The translations under genes were made by a program, and so were the position numbers. From contig CANTUV010000032.1 of NCBI GenBank assembly GCA_947685225.1, forward strand, positions 22,513,501-22,577,500: a stretch of DNA of 64,000 nt. The letters run 5' to 3'. Within the stretch, counting starts at the first letter, position 1, and the number at the start of each line of letters is the position of its first letter. Shown piece after piece: positions 33,640-45,993 of this stretch. Source of the stretch: Garcia nutans. Lineage: Eukaryota > Streptophyta > Magnoliopsida > Malpighiales > Euphorbiaceae. Under the pieces are notes generated by a model. The model saw only the letters and a list, made by a program, of their open reading frames with translations, had not been told where the DNA came from and made no database searches.

Positions 33640-34080
33640 CCTAACCTTATGTCCTCTGAGAGTTCTAGTTTTCTTCTAGTCACTTATTCCATTCTCTAAT
33701 GGATTATGCTAACCTTCTGTCATCTGAGACTTATGACTTTCGTCTAGCTATTTGTTCCATTCTTCAATGAATTTTATTGACCTTATGTTATATGAGAGTT
33801 CTAGCTTTCTTCTAGCCATTTATTCCATTCTTCAACGGATTCTGCTGATCTTATGTCATCTGAGAATTCTGACTTTCTTCTAGCCATTTGTTCCATTCTA
33901 AAATGGATTCTGCCGACCTTATGTCATTTGAGAATTATGGCTTTCTTCTAGCCATTTATTCAATTCTTCATTGAATTTTTCTGACCTTCTATCATTTAAG
34001 AGTTTTGGCATTCATTTAGCCATTCTTTTAGTTCTTCGCTTTGCAAAAAATTTAGCTATTTTTTAGTTAGCCATCATATC
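33640..34080. repeat. Minisatellite 6: about 66-base units
   Basis: About six copies of a unit with TCTAGCTTTCTTCTAGCCAT and TGGATTCTGCTGACCTTATG. One further partial unit lies left of LTR G at about 31110-31177, showing that the LTR entered the array. Confidence 0.82.
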
Positions 34081-34340
34081 TTCTCTTTGCCACTTGCATG
34101 GTAAAATATTGAAAGCGAATCTAAAAAAAAATTTTGTACACACATAAAATCAAAAATTGAAAGGACAAGCTTTGCTCCCTGTGTAGGCTCAAACCACTAA
34201 TTTTGTCTCCTTGTAGGCTCTGATTGATGTTTGTGTTTGTCTGGTTTCTTACATAAGCATGCATCTTCATTTCTGCAAAGTGGCTAAATCTTTTTCAAGC
34301 AATACGCCTTCCATGATCCTTGAATTTTACCAATTGGACC

Positions 34341-34659
34341 ATAATAAGTGAGGTCATACTTATGAGAATTTTTCTGGGTAGAGATTTTTATGGATAGTAT
34401 GGTCATACCACCTTGGAGTCTGAATGGAATATTCATAAAGTTTACCAAAAAAGAAAGTTTTAAAGTAAAAGTTGTGGATCTAATTTTGTATCTTCAATGT
34501 ATGATCAAAATAGACGTAAATAATGAACTAAGGCATATAAAGATGGATTTACAATCAATTCTAATTTTATCATTGATATTCATAACCAAATCAACCATAT
34601 AAATCAATCAATAAAATTATACAATATGATCAATCTAAAGTATTTCCATCTATCATGTC
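34341..34659. other. Junction segment between relic L and copia H
   Basis: About 320 AT-rich bases with no recognisable domain. A 70-residue ORF at 34390-34602 has no family resemblance I can name. It may be copia H 3-prime untranslated sequence, or the point where its 3-prime LTR was deleted. Confidence 0.4.
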
Positions 34660-36306
34660 TATATGTTATTTTATGAAATTTAATCTCTCTTCATTCAAGG
34701 GTTTTGTAAAGAAATCAGTAAGTTGATTTTGAGTGTCTATAAATTCTAAAATAACATTTTGGTTTTGAACATTGTCGCTTAAGAAATGATGCTTAATATC
34801 TATGTGTTTTGACCTAAAATGTTGAATGGGATATTTGAATAGATAGATGGCACTAGTGGTATCACATTTAATAAGAATTTGATAAAACATTTTACCATAA
34901 GGTAGTGATTATTGCTTCATCTAAAGAACTTGTGTGCAATAAAAGCAAGCCACTACATATTCGGCTTCCGTTATAGATAAAGCAACTGACACTTATTTAT
35001 TGCTAAACTAAGAAACTAGACAGTCACCAAGAAAGTGGTATGCACCAGTTGTGTTGTTCCTATCTAATAAGCTACTGCAAAATCAGCATCTAAAAAATCT
35101 AAGATGTCAAATGATGTATTCCTAGGATACCAAAGTCGTAAATGTAATGGTCCATTCAAGTATTTTTAAGATTCTTTTAGCTGCATTAAAATGAGATTCC
35201 TTATGATTTAATGAAAATCTAGCACTCAAACATACATTATACATTATATCAAGTCTAGAAGTAGTTAAGCAAAGTAGGGATCTGATAATATCTCGAAATT
35301 TCTTTTCATTTACTTTCTTACCAACTTAATCTTTGTCAAACTTTAATGATGTGCTCATTGGAGTTTTGCTTGCTTTGTAACCATCCATGTCAAATTTCTT
35401 GATAAGTTCCTTTGTGTACTTGGATTGGTTGATAAAATACCATTTTTTACATTGCTTGGTTTATAAACCATGAAAGAATTTGGGTTCACCTATCATGCTC
35501 ATTTCAAATTCCTTAGTCATATAAGAAGCAAATTATTGGCACAAAAATTCATTAGTAGTACTGAATATAATGTCATCAACATAAATTTGTACAATTAAAA
35601 TGTCATACAATTTCTTTTTAATAAAATGTGTTGTATCAACCAGATCCTTTGAAAAACCATTTTCTACTAAATATGCATAAGTCTATCATACCAAGCTCTT
35701 GGAGGTTATTTAGTCCATATAATGCTTTGGTGAATTTGAAAACATGATTTGAAAATTTATAATCTTCAAAACCTGAGGGTTGTTCAACATAAAATTTTTC
35801 ATTGATAAATCCATTTAGAAATGCACTTTTAACTTCCATTTGAAATAGCTCAAAGTTATGTGACCAGAAAATGCAAGTAAAATTTGGAAAGGAAAATGCC
35901 TCATCATAATCAATGCCTTCCTCTTGGTTATAGCCTTTTGTTGTCAATCTAGCTTTATTTCTAGTGATGAAACCATCTTCATCAAGTTTATTCCTATAGA
36001 CAACCTATAATTAGATGATTTTTAGGTCTAGGAACAAGTTCCTGCACTTTGTTTCTCTCAAATTGGTTGAGTTCGTCTTATATTGCAATCACCCAACTTT
36101 CATTACTAAGAGCCTCCTCAATGGTCTTTGGCTCAATTTGAGAAACAAAAGCTACATTACAATTTAAATTTTTAAGTTTTGATCTAGTAGTTACACTCTT
36201 TGATGTATCACCAATGATGAGTTCTTTAGGATAATCTTTTTAATAGTTCCAATCCTTAGGTAGTTCTTAAGTTTCATCTTCTTTAGGCTACTCTTAGGAT
36301 AGCTTT
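34660..36306 (-). pseudogene. Reverse transcriptase and RNase H remnant of copia H
   Basis: Fragments in several frames. RNase H C-terminus at 34890-34666 (HFRSKHIDIKHHFL, then DFFTKPLNEERLNFIK and stop), the YVDD active site at 35583-35572, and an upstream block with KGYNQEEGIDYDEAF and LFQMEVKSAFLNG (35947-35636). Several stops and frame changes. Compare the intact frame of element M. Confidence 0.85.
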
Positions 36307-37404
36307 TGTAATATCCCAAAATTTTGGATATTTTAATTTTTGAAAATTAAATAAATAATTTAAATATATATATATAATTAAGTGAAAAAGGATGTGTATA
36401 TGATATATATATATGTAGATATAAATAATATATACAAGTCAACATTTTATTATGGGTCAAATGTTATTTTAATTATTAAAATATTAATTAAGTGGTTAGT
36501 GAAAGATGATTTTTTTATATATTAATTAAGTAATATGTTTTTACTTGGTGGAGAGTGAAAGTGGGATATTTGTGTGGTTAAAAGGAGATTAGTTGGATTG
36601 AGTTGAGTGGATCATTATCTTCATCTTCTTCTTTCTCCATTGAAGCCGGCTACCTCCATCAAAGGAAAAGAGAAATTTGCTTCTTGCTAACTCAAGTAAT
36701 TGAAGGATTTCAAGTGTTCAAGTTAGAGTTTTAAGGATTTTCTCCATATTTGGTAAGTTTCCAACTTGTTTCCTTGATTTTGTTTGGAAGTTGTATATGT
36801 GTGAATTGGATGTTTGGCGTAGTATGTGTTAATAGTTGATATTGGTATGTTTGAAGTTCTTTTGACTAGTTAATTATGAATTTAGGGTTGGATTGAAGAT
36901 ATGGTTAAGTTTGGTGAAGAGAATAAGAGTTTTGGGTTGTGTAACTTTTGAGTTGTGAAGTCATGGTTGTAATTGTGTATTTTTGCTTTTAATTGAGTTG
37001 TTTTGATGTTTATACAAGTATTTTGTGGTATAATATGAATTTAGTTGAGTTTGAATAGAGTTGAAAAGGGTAAAGAAAGATAATTTTGGGTGTGATAATT
37101 ATGTGTTAATATTAGGATTTTTGGCCTTACACATCCGGTGACACGGCCATGTCTTTGGGCGTGTCGATGGTTCTATTTTCGGTGTTAGTGACACGTTGTA
37201 GACCCTTAATTTTTGACTCAATCCAACTTGATATTTTTTTAAATAGTCCAAAATAATTTTTGTGATATTTATTTTATTTACTATTTATAATATTTATCTT
37301 TATAATATTTAATAGTTATTTTTAATAATAAAAAATCAGACGGATCTGCTAGCGATGCGCGGCAGCCAACTGGGCTTGCCCAGCTGGGAGCAACAATTGT
37401 CTGC

Positions 37405-37431
37405 GGCGAATTGGGCACTGCCCAATTCGCC
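37405..37431 (+). promoter_or_regulatory. 12-base perfect palindrome upstream of the Tat TATA box
   Basis: GGCGAATTGGGC (37405-37416) pairs with GCCCAATTCGCC (37420-37431) across a 3-base loop. Imperfect relatives flank it, such as CTGGGCTTGCCCAGCTGGG and GAATTGGGCACTTCCCAATT (about 37360-37480). This looks like a repeated enhancer-like or protein-binding block about 200 bases upstream of the TATA-like box, which is inference. Confidence 0.55.
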
Positions 37432-37632
37432 CCAGTAATTATCTGCTGTGAATTGGGCACTTCCCAATTTGCCGCAAATATCAACTAGGCTTGCCCAATT
37501 CGCCCAGCCCGCAGGCCTAGCAGCTCGCGCATTGCCGATTTTTGACCAAACCTTGTTTCGCACGGTTTTGTGAGTTTTTTTCCTAAACAGTTGGTATTTC
37601 CTTATTAAAATAGGATTAGGTTTTTTCCTTTT

Positions 37633-37646
37633 CCTATAAATAATAG
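37633..37646 (+). promoter_or_regulatory. TATA-like box of the Tat solo LTR
   Basis: CCTATAAATAATA, about 440 bases from the LTR start. Its position ahead of the telobox-rich segment fits a U3/R boundary. It fixes the sense orientation of this LTR as plus. Confidence 0.55.
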
Positions 37647-39738
37647 TATTAAACACATGGACTGAGGAAGGCAAACTAAGAGGAACATATATGCAGGACT
37701 AGAATTAATTGGTAGTAAAAGATGAAGAGGAACATAAGGAGCAATTTTGATTAATAAATTGGCAGAGATGAGAGCAGTTTGATTAAATTCTAAAAAAAGT
37801 TATTGAGTAACGGCAAGAACATAAAAATTGTCCCAGGCAATTGTTTCCCTCCACCAATTACAAGCTTATTCAGGCAGTTGATAAATATTGAGTTTGATTC
37901 AACACATCCAAATTTGGGGAGCCTACGATGCAGGTACATCTTCATTAATTCACTAAATCATTTAAATTACTATGTTATTAATTCGTGGATAGAATTTTGC
38001 AACAATTTTTCTAATTACTTACAGACTCATCATCCAATCATCCAAAATCCTAATTTAATTAACCTAAACTCTATTATTCTCTTCGAACTACAAAACCCTA
38101 TTTTCATAAACCATGATCCTTTTTATAGTAACCTAATCTCTTCCCTTATTTTCCAAATAATCCAATCCCTAATTTAATTAATAAAAACCCTAGCCTTTAT
38201 CTAAAACCCTAATTATATTTTTTAATACCTCAAAACCATAATTTGTTTTCTCAAACTCTAATCACTTCTTCAAACTTCCAATCCTAAATTTTGTTTTCTT
38301 AGAACATAAAATCATAATTAATTCTATATTCCATACCTTCACAATAGTTTAATATTTTTAAAATAATAATAATAATATTTGTTTTGCAAGTCAAAACCGT
38401 AGTTGATTCCAAATACCCATAAAATCATATTTCATGTTTGAAACCCTAATTTCCTATCTAAAAATCCTAAAAAACCCTGGAATCCCTAATTCAAGGTGTA
38501 AACCTAAATATGTATCTTTATTTACTTTATTTAAGTTTTGGATTTGATTATGTAGTTCATATTATGTTTTTATGATTGATTTATTTAATTTTGATATTTG
38601 ATTTGTTTATCATGGATGGATGATTTCTTTATTATTGTTATTATTTGCTAAAATTGTAAGAGGTATGTTTCCATGATTGGATACCTCATTATTTAATCTT
38701 TTTTATTTTCATATTTTGAAATTAATGTAAAGGACACAATTTCACCTTTCAGTGGGTGTCCTATTTAGTTTTAGATATGGATGATGTAAGGACATGTTTC
38801 CATCCTTGGATAAGTGTTTATTTTTTTTTTGGACATTGTTGTGATTTTAATAAAGTATTTATTTATTCTTATGATCGCATGTAGTATGGATAATATCGTT
38901 ATATTTAAGAATTTTATAATATTAAGACTTGAAAAGGAGGCTGGTTCCAATGAACCAGGCATTGTGGGAGTGCTGGGTCATTTCTTACCTTCCCCACACG
39001 TACTCAACTTTTCAAACCCATTAGGATGTTGGGAATTCCTTACGAATCGAGTCATCTACCCCTTTCTTTTTCTCAGCCTGTCCGGGTGGCAACTCCATTT
39101 TCTTCGGGCCTAGGCACATGTTCTCTAAGGCCCTAAGCCTAAACAGTGTTGAAGTCGTAAGAACCATTCCACCAGGAGTGGGGGTGAAAATCTCTGCTCA
39201 CACACGTGCAGTGACACGCCCATGTCACTAAGCATGTCACAACTTCTGCAATGTTGTAGTATTGACACGTGCAGTGACACGCCCATGTCACTGAGTGTGT
39301 CATAGCTACTATGTTGTAGGAGTTTTGACATGGGCAAGGACACGCTCATGTTTCTAGACGTGTCTTATTTGCTATAATATGGAGCTTAGGACACGGTCAT
39401 TGACATGCCCATGTCACTGAGCATGTCAAAGCTTAGGGCATGGTCATTGACACACCCGTGTTGTTGAGCGTGTCATGTGTAGAGTTTGCCTTAGATAGTT
39501 CTTTCCAATATTTTCCTTTGTGTATCTTATCCTTGTGTTGAGAGGTTTTGTTTATACCTATAAGTGTACTACTAAGTGATTATTTATAATCACATTTGGT
39601 TTAGGCTTTGAAGAGACTTGAGTTACATAGTCCAAGTGTTGAGGGATATCTTGGAAGAGGAGGTTGAAAGTGGTGTTTGTTGCTTTTAGAGGTAAGTACA
39701 AACTTTGAATAATTGCTTATATTTACATTACATTGGGA

Positions 39739-39769
39739 CTTAACACATTTGGTTGGAAAATGTGTTAAG
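39739..39769 (+). promoter_or_regulatory. 12-base perfect hairpin in LTR I
   Basis: CTTAACACATTT (39739-39750) and AAATGTGTTAAG (39758-39769) with a 7-base loop. Same element as in LTRs K, B and C. Confidence 0.6.
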
Positions 39770-40448
39770 TTACTTACTACATTGTTAGTGCATGAGTAAT
39801 ATGCTAGGATTTGTATAATGTGAACTATGTGTAAAATATGATAATGACCCAAAACGTATGGGTAATGCAATTTATTATGTGTACATTAGAGATGGTATGT
39901 AAAGCTATTAGTAATGGCTATATTGATATAAGTGAGATATTTGAGGCATTGTGCCTAGTTTGATCATGAAAAAATGAGAAAGGATTTGATAATGGAATTA
40001 TGAAAGAATTGTGTGCCTAGTATGTTATTCAATTTTCAGAGTTTTGTGTTTGGCGGCATGCCTAAGACGTAACATTCCCTTAAAGCTAGGTTGGGTTTGG
40101 TCCTTGAAGCTTAGTTGGGTTGTTACATGATGTACCAGCCCTAGAAGCTGGGTTGGGTCTAGTCCTTGAAGCCTAGCTGGTATGTTACATATGAGGTAAT
40201 CCTCATTGTGTTTATGATTTGCCTTCATGGCTAGACACATAGTGTCATCTTGGACCAAAGCAGTAACTCTGGGATTTGAATAGCATATTGGATTCTTTTG
40301 AGCCCATGCTTGTGTTTGCTTTTATGTGAATTATGAATTGTGGAATAATTAAGCAATATATTAAGATATAATGTTATGAGATATAATATCCTTATGTTTT
40401 GTGCATTGGCATTTCATTTGAACTATATTGTTATCAAAGTTTGTATCA

Positions 40449-40486
40449 CTAGGCTTTTGGCTTAGCGCGATTGTGATTCATCGCGC
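40449..40486 (+). promoter_or_regulatory. Conserved double hairpin in LTR I
   Basis: CTAGGC/GGCTTAG with a G:T pair, then perfect GCGCGAT (40465-40471) and ATCGCGC (40480-40486), immediately followed by AGGTGACAGGG. Matches LTRs A and K. Confidence 0.6.
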
Positions 40487-40902
40487 AGGTGACAGGGTAG
40501 AGTTCATCTAGTCGAGTTGAGTCTTGGCTTGAGATCTTGAGTACAGAGTTGATTATTGGACATCATGATCAGAGACAAATTGCCAGCATGCATATATTTT
40601 ATATTTTTTTACATATTGATTTCATGTATATTATGTTATATTTTGATGCATATGTATGTATATTCCATAAACTATCAAAACTGTTTTGATAAACCTTTGG
40701 TAATGAAGTTATATATGTGTTTTAGCAAGTAATATTTCATCTGTTAGTTATATGATATCAGTTAAATGATTTAAGTTTATACAGATTTTATAAGTAAAGA
40801 TTTATTTTTTAAAATGGATTGTGACATTCTTATATCATATATTCATATATTACATATGTTTGGTGTATGTAGTGTACGTATATTGGGTATAAGGGTGTTA
40901 CA

Positions 40903-42300
40903 GCTTCTCTACATCTTCATTTGGAGTTTCATTTACCTCAAGCCTCTCAAATGTATTCACAAAATCATCAAGAACACTGCCTTTCCCATTATCAAATTTA
41001 GAGGATTCATTAAAGATAACATATGTTAATTCTTCAACTGCTAATGTTCTCCTATTAAATACTCTATATGCTTTGCTAGTAGAAGAATATCATAAGAATA
41101 CTCCTTCATCCAATTTGGATGAAAATTTCCAAAGTTTTCCTTAGTGTTTAATATAAAATTTCCAAATACTCTAAGGTATGAAATATTTAGTTTTCTTCCA
41201 TTCCAAAGCTTATAAAATGGTTTGTTTAACAAAGGTCTTTTAAAAACTCTATTTGAAATATAACAAGTAGTATTGATGGCTTTGGCCAGAAAGTATGAAG
41301 GCAAATTATACTCATTGAGCATTGTTATAGCTATTTCAACTAATGTTCTATTTTTTCTTTCCACCACACCATTTTGTTGGGTGTTCTAAGGGCTAAAAAA
41401 TTGTGTGATATGCCAAGTTCATAACAAAAGTTTTTAAAATCTTCATTTTCAAATTCTTTACCATGATCACTTCTAATAGAGGTGATTATATAGCCTTTTT
41501 CCATTTTGAACTTGTTTTGCAAAAATTTTAAAAAAGTCAAAAGCATCATTCTTATGAGCCAAGAAATTAATCCATATAAACCTTGAACAGTCATCAATAA
41601 GTACAAAAGCATATAATCTACCACCTATGCTAGCAACTATATTTGGAATAAACAAATCTAAATGTATTAATTCTAAAGCTCTAGAAGTACTTGCATTATT
41701 TTTGGTTTTGAAAGAACTTTTGTGTTGTTTCCTAAATTAACAAGGTTCACATACCTTATCCTTATGAAATTTTATCTTGGATAGCCCATCAATAAGTTCT
41801 TCCTTGCTTAGGCATTGTAGTTGATCCATACTAGCATGTTCTAATATTTTATACCAAAGTTAAGCATCATTCCTAATGGTGACTAAACATTCAAAAACAT
41901 TATTAGAGTGTAGGTCAATTTTATATGTATTATCAACTCTTCCTCCTTTGAATACAAATTCACCATTTGTGAACTAATCTTACATCCTTTGGAGTCAAAA
42001 TTGACATTGTATCCTTTATCATATAATTGGCTTACACTAAGAAAATTATGCTTTTACCCATCAACTAGTCAAACATTATCAATTTGATACTTATTAAGCA
42101 TATCAATGGAACCAATACCAATTATCTTAACTCTAGCATTGTTTCCAAAAGTTACATTACCTCCTTGCATGTATGTGATGGCTGTAAAAACTTTCACATT
42201 TTCAGTTATATGTCTTGAATAATCAGTATTTACAAGCCAAATGCTTTCATGGGTTGTAGACTTTAGGCATACCCACAACACAACAATATTTATCTTTTCT
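40903..42300 (-). pseudogene. Integrase and protease remnant of copia H
   Basis: Fragments with the integrase C-terminal block (ERKNRTLVEIA...YNLPSYFLAKAINT, 41367-41041), the catalytic-core block SDHGKEFENEDF (41624-41340), a DDCSRFIWINFLAHK block (41655-41473) and a protease-region block (42281-42069, TTHESIWLVNTDYSRHIT). Several stops and frame changes separate them. The protease has lost the usual DSG (NTD here). Confidence 0.82.
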
Positions 42301-44237
42301 TAGATACTAAAATGTATTTGGGTCCTTAGAGGTTAGTTTTAGAAGGGTCCTCTAATTTGAGGTGTTTCCTTTCTAATGTAACAAAATGTATTTATATGAC
42401 AAAATTTCATGTAATAATAGCTTTTATATAGAGGTTTATGTGTTTCTAACTTTCTTTTGTTTATTCTTAAAGAATTATGTTGGATGTGTTAGCAATCATA
42501 AGTGTTTTTGTTATGTAATTGTTATTGTGCATACTTATGCTTGTATTCATGCCTTGTATATATAATGTATAATTTGCTCTTGGAATTTTAGTTTTAGAGG
42601 CCAGTGATCTTTTTGGGACTCTTAGGCTTTGTGTGTGCATTATTGTTCTTTATATCATTAACACTAGATGTTTAAGTTGTAGATGTTTTAACAATGGCTG
42701 GTGCATTTGATGTAATGGTAGTTGAGTCATTGAATCGTAGTCCATATTTAGAAGAAGGTGAACTTTGGACACTAATTAATGTATCTAAGGCTTCTTTACC
42801 CTTTTGAAATTTTGAAATAGAATTCTTTAATTCATTTATTTCTTCTTTTTAAATTTTATTTTCTTTAGTAATATTGTCTAAGCTAGATAAATTCTTAGAT
42901 ATTTCATCCAACGTTTTTACTAATCATTCATTTAAGGCTTTCAATTCTAAAGTAGAAGTTTTTAAAGAAACGAAATCTTTTTCTAATTTAAAGCAGTTTT
43001 CTTTATAAAATTTTATTTTAGAAAAATATTTTTGGACTCTTAGATTCATATGCTCAGTTAAATCACTATCTTCTAATGCATCATCAACATTATCAAAGTT
43101 TAGGGATGAAGTACTTACCTCATTGGAGTCATCATCATTATCTCCCTTAGCCATGAGACAAAGATTTGCAATCCCTTGCTCTCTTCTTCCTCTTCTTCAC
43201 ATGATGAATCACCATCTCATGTAGCTCTGAGAGAGTTCTTCTTTTTCTTGTCCCATTTCTTCTTGTTCTTTAATTTGGGCTAATCCATTTTAATATGACC
43301 CAATTTTCCACATTTATAGCATTTCACTTCTGTTTTCTTCTCTTTGTCTTTAAAAGAGAATTTGGTGAAATTTCCTTTGTTGGCTTGCATTCTTCTCTTT
43401 CTTTTACAATCACTAATTCTTTTAAATAGCATGGCCATTTCTTCATCATCATCACTATCTTATTCGCTTGAGCTTTCAACTTCTTCGATTACTTTGAGAG
43501 CTATAGCTTTTCCCTTACCCTTCTCTCCTTTGTCATCTTTTTTTATATGTTCATTTCAAAGGTAAGTCTAACTAATTCATTGATCATCAACTTGCTAAGG
43601 TCATGAGCTTCCCCAATTGAAGAAACTTTTGGCTCAAAGTTCTTCCTTGGATGAGCTCTAAGTGTTCTCAAGATTTCATTATTGACATTACCTTGAGTGT
43701 ACATTTTACCATATTTCTTTAAGTCATTGACGATAGCAAGTAATTGATTTATCTAGTTCACATTTTCATTTAGTTTTATTGTAAAGAGTTAATGCTCATG
43801 CACTAGCATTTGAGTCTTGATGAACCTCACTTGGGTTGTACCCTCATGATAGTTTTCAAAAGTTCTCTAAATGCTATATGAACTAATAAGTTTTTAAACT
43901 CTTCTAACTTCTTCTCTAGACATGGAATTCACCAAAAAGGAACTAACTCGATTATTTTTGTAAAGAGCCTTTTCTTAAGCTTCGGAATATTGAGTTGTAA
44001 GAAGGGGTACTTGAACATCATCAACCTCATGATTTAGAGGTTTCCACTTATCAATTACATACCTATAAAGCTGAATTCCTTCACTATCTAGGAACAAATA
44101 CATCTTATATTTCCAACAAGAAAAATTGGTTCCATCAAAGTAAGGTCTAAATGAGAATTTAGGTTCCCATGAGAAGGAGTAATAATGGTGGATGCAGAAG
44201 TTGGTGTAGAAGAGCTAGATGATGGTATGGCCTCCAT
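42301..44237 (-). pseudogene. Gag remnant of copia H
   Basis: Gag starts at the ATG at 44237, just sense-downstream of the degenerate primer site, with a Ser/Thr-rich N-terminus as in element M. The zinc-knuckle region lies at about 43290-43340 (sense TGTGG and CATATT parts recognisable). An acidic serine-rich segment and the DSDLTEHMNLRVQKYFSKIKFYKENC block (43154-42924) align with element M's gag. Many stops. Confidence 0.72.
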
Positions 44238-44277
44238 TTTGGTTCAAATTTCAAAATTAAGCTTCTTGAAATTTTGA

Positions 44278-44290
44278 GGCTCTAATGGAA
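44278..44290 (-). other. Degenerate primer binding site of copia H
   Basis: Plus strand GGCTCTAATGGAA in place of GGCTCTGATACCA, at the right place between gag and the LTR. Too mutated to prime. Confidence 0.55.
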
Positions 44291-44294
44291 TTAT

Positions 44295-45545
44295 TGTCCT
44301 AAGATGGCAACCAAGAGGGGAGGTGAATTGGTTATTTTAAAGAAATGATGGCAAATTAAAAATGGAAAGCAAGATAAAGAAATGAGTAGAGTAGAGAAGA
44401 AAAGAAAAGACACATGAGCTTTATAGTGATTTGGATTACCATAATCCTATGTCCACTTCCTTAACAACTAGGAGGTTCCACTAATCTTGAGTATTTTACA
44501 AGCTTAACTTTAACTTGGTGTTTTCACAAGCTCATACCAAACTTTTATAAGATTTGAGTATATCCCTCACAAAACTAGCAAGAGTTTTCCCATGCTCACC
44601 CTTAAAACCTAAGTAATTCAAGCTTATACTAAACTTACAAGGTGGTGTTTCATGCTCACACCTAACACTCAAGAATTACATATTAAATTTTGATGCAAAA
44701 GATTGAAAGTTGTTTAACTTGGCTATATGGTTGCAAAAACTTTTGAAACTTGAAGTTCCTTGAGGTATTTATAACCTTCAAGGCTTCAGTTAGCTGTTTG
44801 AGGTGGGTGCCAACATGTTTCATTCTTGTCTCTTATTTTAATCATTAGGCAGAATGAATTTATGGTCAAGTTGCTTGTGGTCTGATTATACTTCACTAAG
44901 TTCAGTCGTAATTCCTGAAGTCTGATAGTACTATTTAATTTTCTTTCATCCACTCCACAATGATTAAGACACATGTCATCTAATAATTAAGTGGATAAAT
45001 AATGGTTGAAAATTTTGAATGTTGTTATAATGGTCCATTCGTGAACTTGTATAGTCCAATCAGATTTATGGAGATATGTTGAAAATGTGGGAATATCTTT
45101 GGACATGAAACTCACTAGAGTTTTTCATGATTTTAGCAGATTGGTAAGGTTTGGTTGGCCTGAGCCTAGTCTGGTTAGACTTCCCCTGGTACTTTCAAAA
45201 ATTTAGAGTACTTCTAGTCATGAAACTCTCTGTATATTTGCCTCAAAAATTCAAGCAAAGGTACTATCAGACTCTAGGTTGGTTAGCAGACTTTTGATGG
45301 TCTAGTGAGAAATTAAGAGTGCTTTTGCTCATGAATTTTTCTAGTGAGAAATTAAGAGTACTTTTGCTCTTGAATTTTTCTATGTTAATTTACTTAAATT
45401 CTTAGCAATGGTTCAGTCAAGCTTCTTCATGGTCTAATGAACTTTATGTAAATTGTCCTAAAATTAAGTTCCTTCAAAGTATAAGTTGGTATAAGCATTA
45501 GTCCTATTCAATTTGATTTCTAAGATCAAAATAGAGTGAATTAAG
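44295..45545 (-). repeat. 5-prime LTR of copia H
   Basis: Inner edge TGTCCTAAGATGGCAACC (reverse complement of the TTGGGACAACA end of LTR M). Shares the ACTTGTTAAGGTTTCAC and CACAAGCTCAC blocks with LTRs D and M. The outer edge is not sharp; GATCAAAATAGAG at about 45527-45540 corresponds to the TTTTGATC near the start of LTRs D and M. Confidence 0.7.
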
Positions 45546-45817
45546 CTATGGGTTTGGCTAAGATAAAGCATTAAGTTGGGATAAGTCCCTCAAGCTCATC
45601 AAGATGGCAAGGTCAATAGTATCACACCGAGTATGCCAAATGGTGAAAATCACACTATGAACAATTTAGAGGGAGCAGTCTTTGAGGTCATTGTGCCTTC
45701 TCACTAAAGAATTAATGTGCGCTCTCAGCCAAGTCCGAGTAACTATGGCCTCGCCAATTTCTAGAATAGGATGATGTCACCTAGCAACTCCATGATATGT
45801 TCTTTAGACAAGCTTCT

Positions 45818-45993
45818 CTAATTGGGAAATAGTTCTAGGGGGCACATCCCAAATGGTACACTAGACAGTAGGTATAAATCTTGCAGTGTCATGGTCAATT
45901 CACCACATGAAAAATGGAAACAGTTCATAGTGTCCCACCAGCACTCTACCAAGGCCCACAGTAGGTCGTGATTAGTTGGCCCTATGCAATTAA
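45818..45993 (-). pseudogene. Plant mobile domain (PMD)-like gene fragment
   Basis: The minus strand encodes a block resembling the plant mobile domain: ALVECWWDTMNCFHFSCGEL then TMTLQDLYLLSSVPFG, close to the family pattern of ALVERW, then FH(L/F)xxGE(M/L)T, then TLxD. PMD proteins occur as host genes (the MAIN/MAIL family) and inside some retrotransposons and MULE transposons. The frame ends at 45818 and the right end is replaced by a LINE tail. The run of cysteines preceding it comes from the LINE's TTG tail. Which carrier brought it here is unknown. Family call by eye only. Confidence 0.5.

Larger units (their letters stand above)
29584..34340 (-). mobile_element. Tat-like relic L: arrays and untranslated region only, interrupted by LTR G
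   Basis: Shares the order of element E/F's 3-prime part: arrays, then a TTCAGCTCTTCTAGC block, then GCAAAAAATTTAGC and CCCTGTGTAGGC blocks (34030-34200, compare 17080-17230). Minus orientation is inferred from E/F. It has no coding sequence and no LTR of its own in view. It is the right flank of the E/F insertion. Whether copia H and the PMD scrap further right also lie inside it is open. Confidence 0.55.
37197..39202 (+). repeat. Solo Tat-like LTR (2006 bp) with perfect target duplication
   Basis: Begins TGTAGACCC and ends CTGCTCACA, flanked by CACGT on both sides (37192-37196 and 39203-39207). Homologous to LTRs E and F but in plus orientation. A GC-rich zone with strong palindromes (37340-37530) is followed by a TATA-like CCTATAAATAATA near 37635, then AT-rich sequence with at least four exact AAACCCTA teloboxes (38093-38448). 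No internal region follows. It lies within LTR I's CG-palindrome cluster. Confidence 0.92.
36307..40902 (+). repeat. Solo Tekay-like LTR I, interrupted by a Tat solo LTR
   Basis: Ends TGTAATATCCC and AAGGGTGTTACA. The flanks are GCTTT and GCTTC (4 of 5), and copia H continues on both sides, so it is a solo LTR of about 2.58 kb before the inner insertion. Landmarks: GCCGGC near 36645, donor-like TTGGTAAGTTT (about 36749), CG palindromes on both sides of the inner LTR (37137-37196 and 39203-39480), acceptor-like TTTGGTTTAG (to about 39604), donor-like GAGGTAAGTACAAACTT (about 39689), hairpin 39739-39769, and double hairpin 40449-40486. Confidence 0.9.
34660..45545 (-). mobile_element. Ty1/copia SIRE-like element H, decayed, split by LTR I
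   Basis: Minus strand. 5-prime LTR (44295-about 45545), degenerate primer site, gag, protease, integrase, reverse transcriptase and RNase H fragments follow in order down to 34660, with many stops. The 3-prime LTR and extra ORF are not seen on the left. A Tekay solo LTR (36307-40902) separates reverse transcriptase from integrase. Confidence 0.82.
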
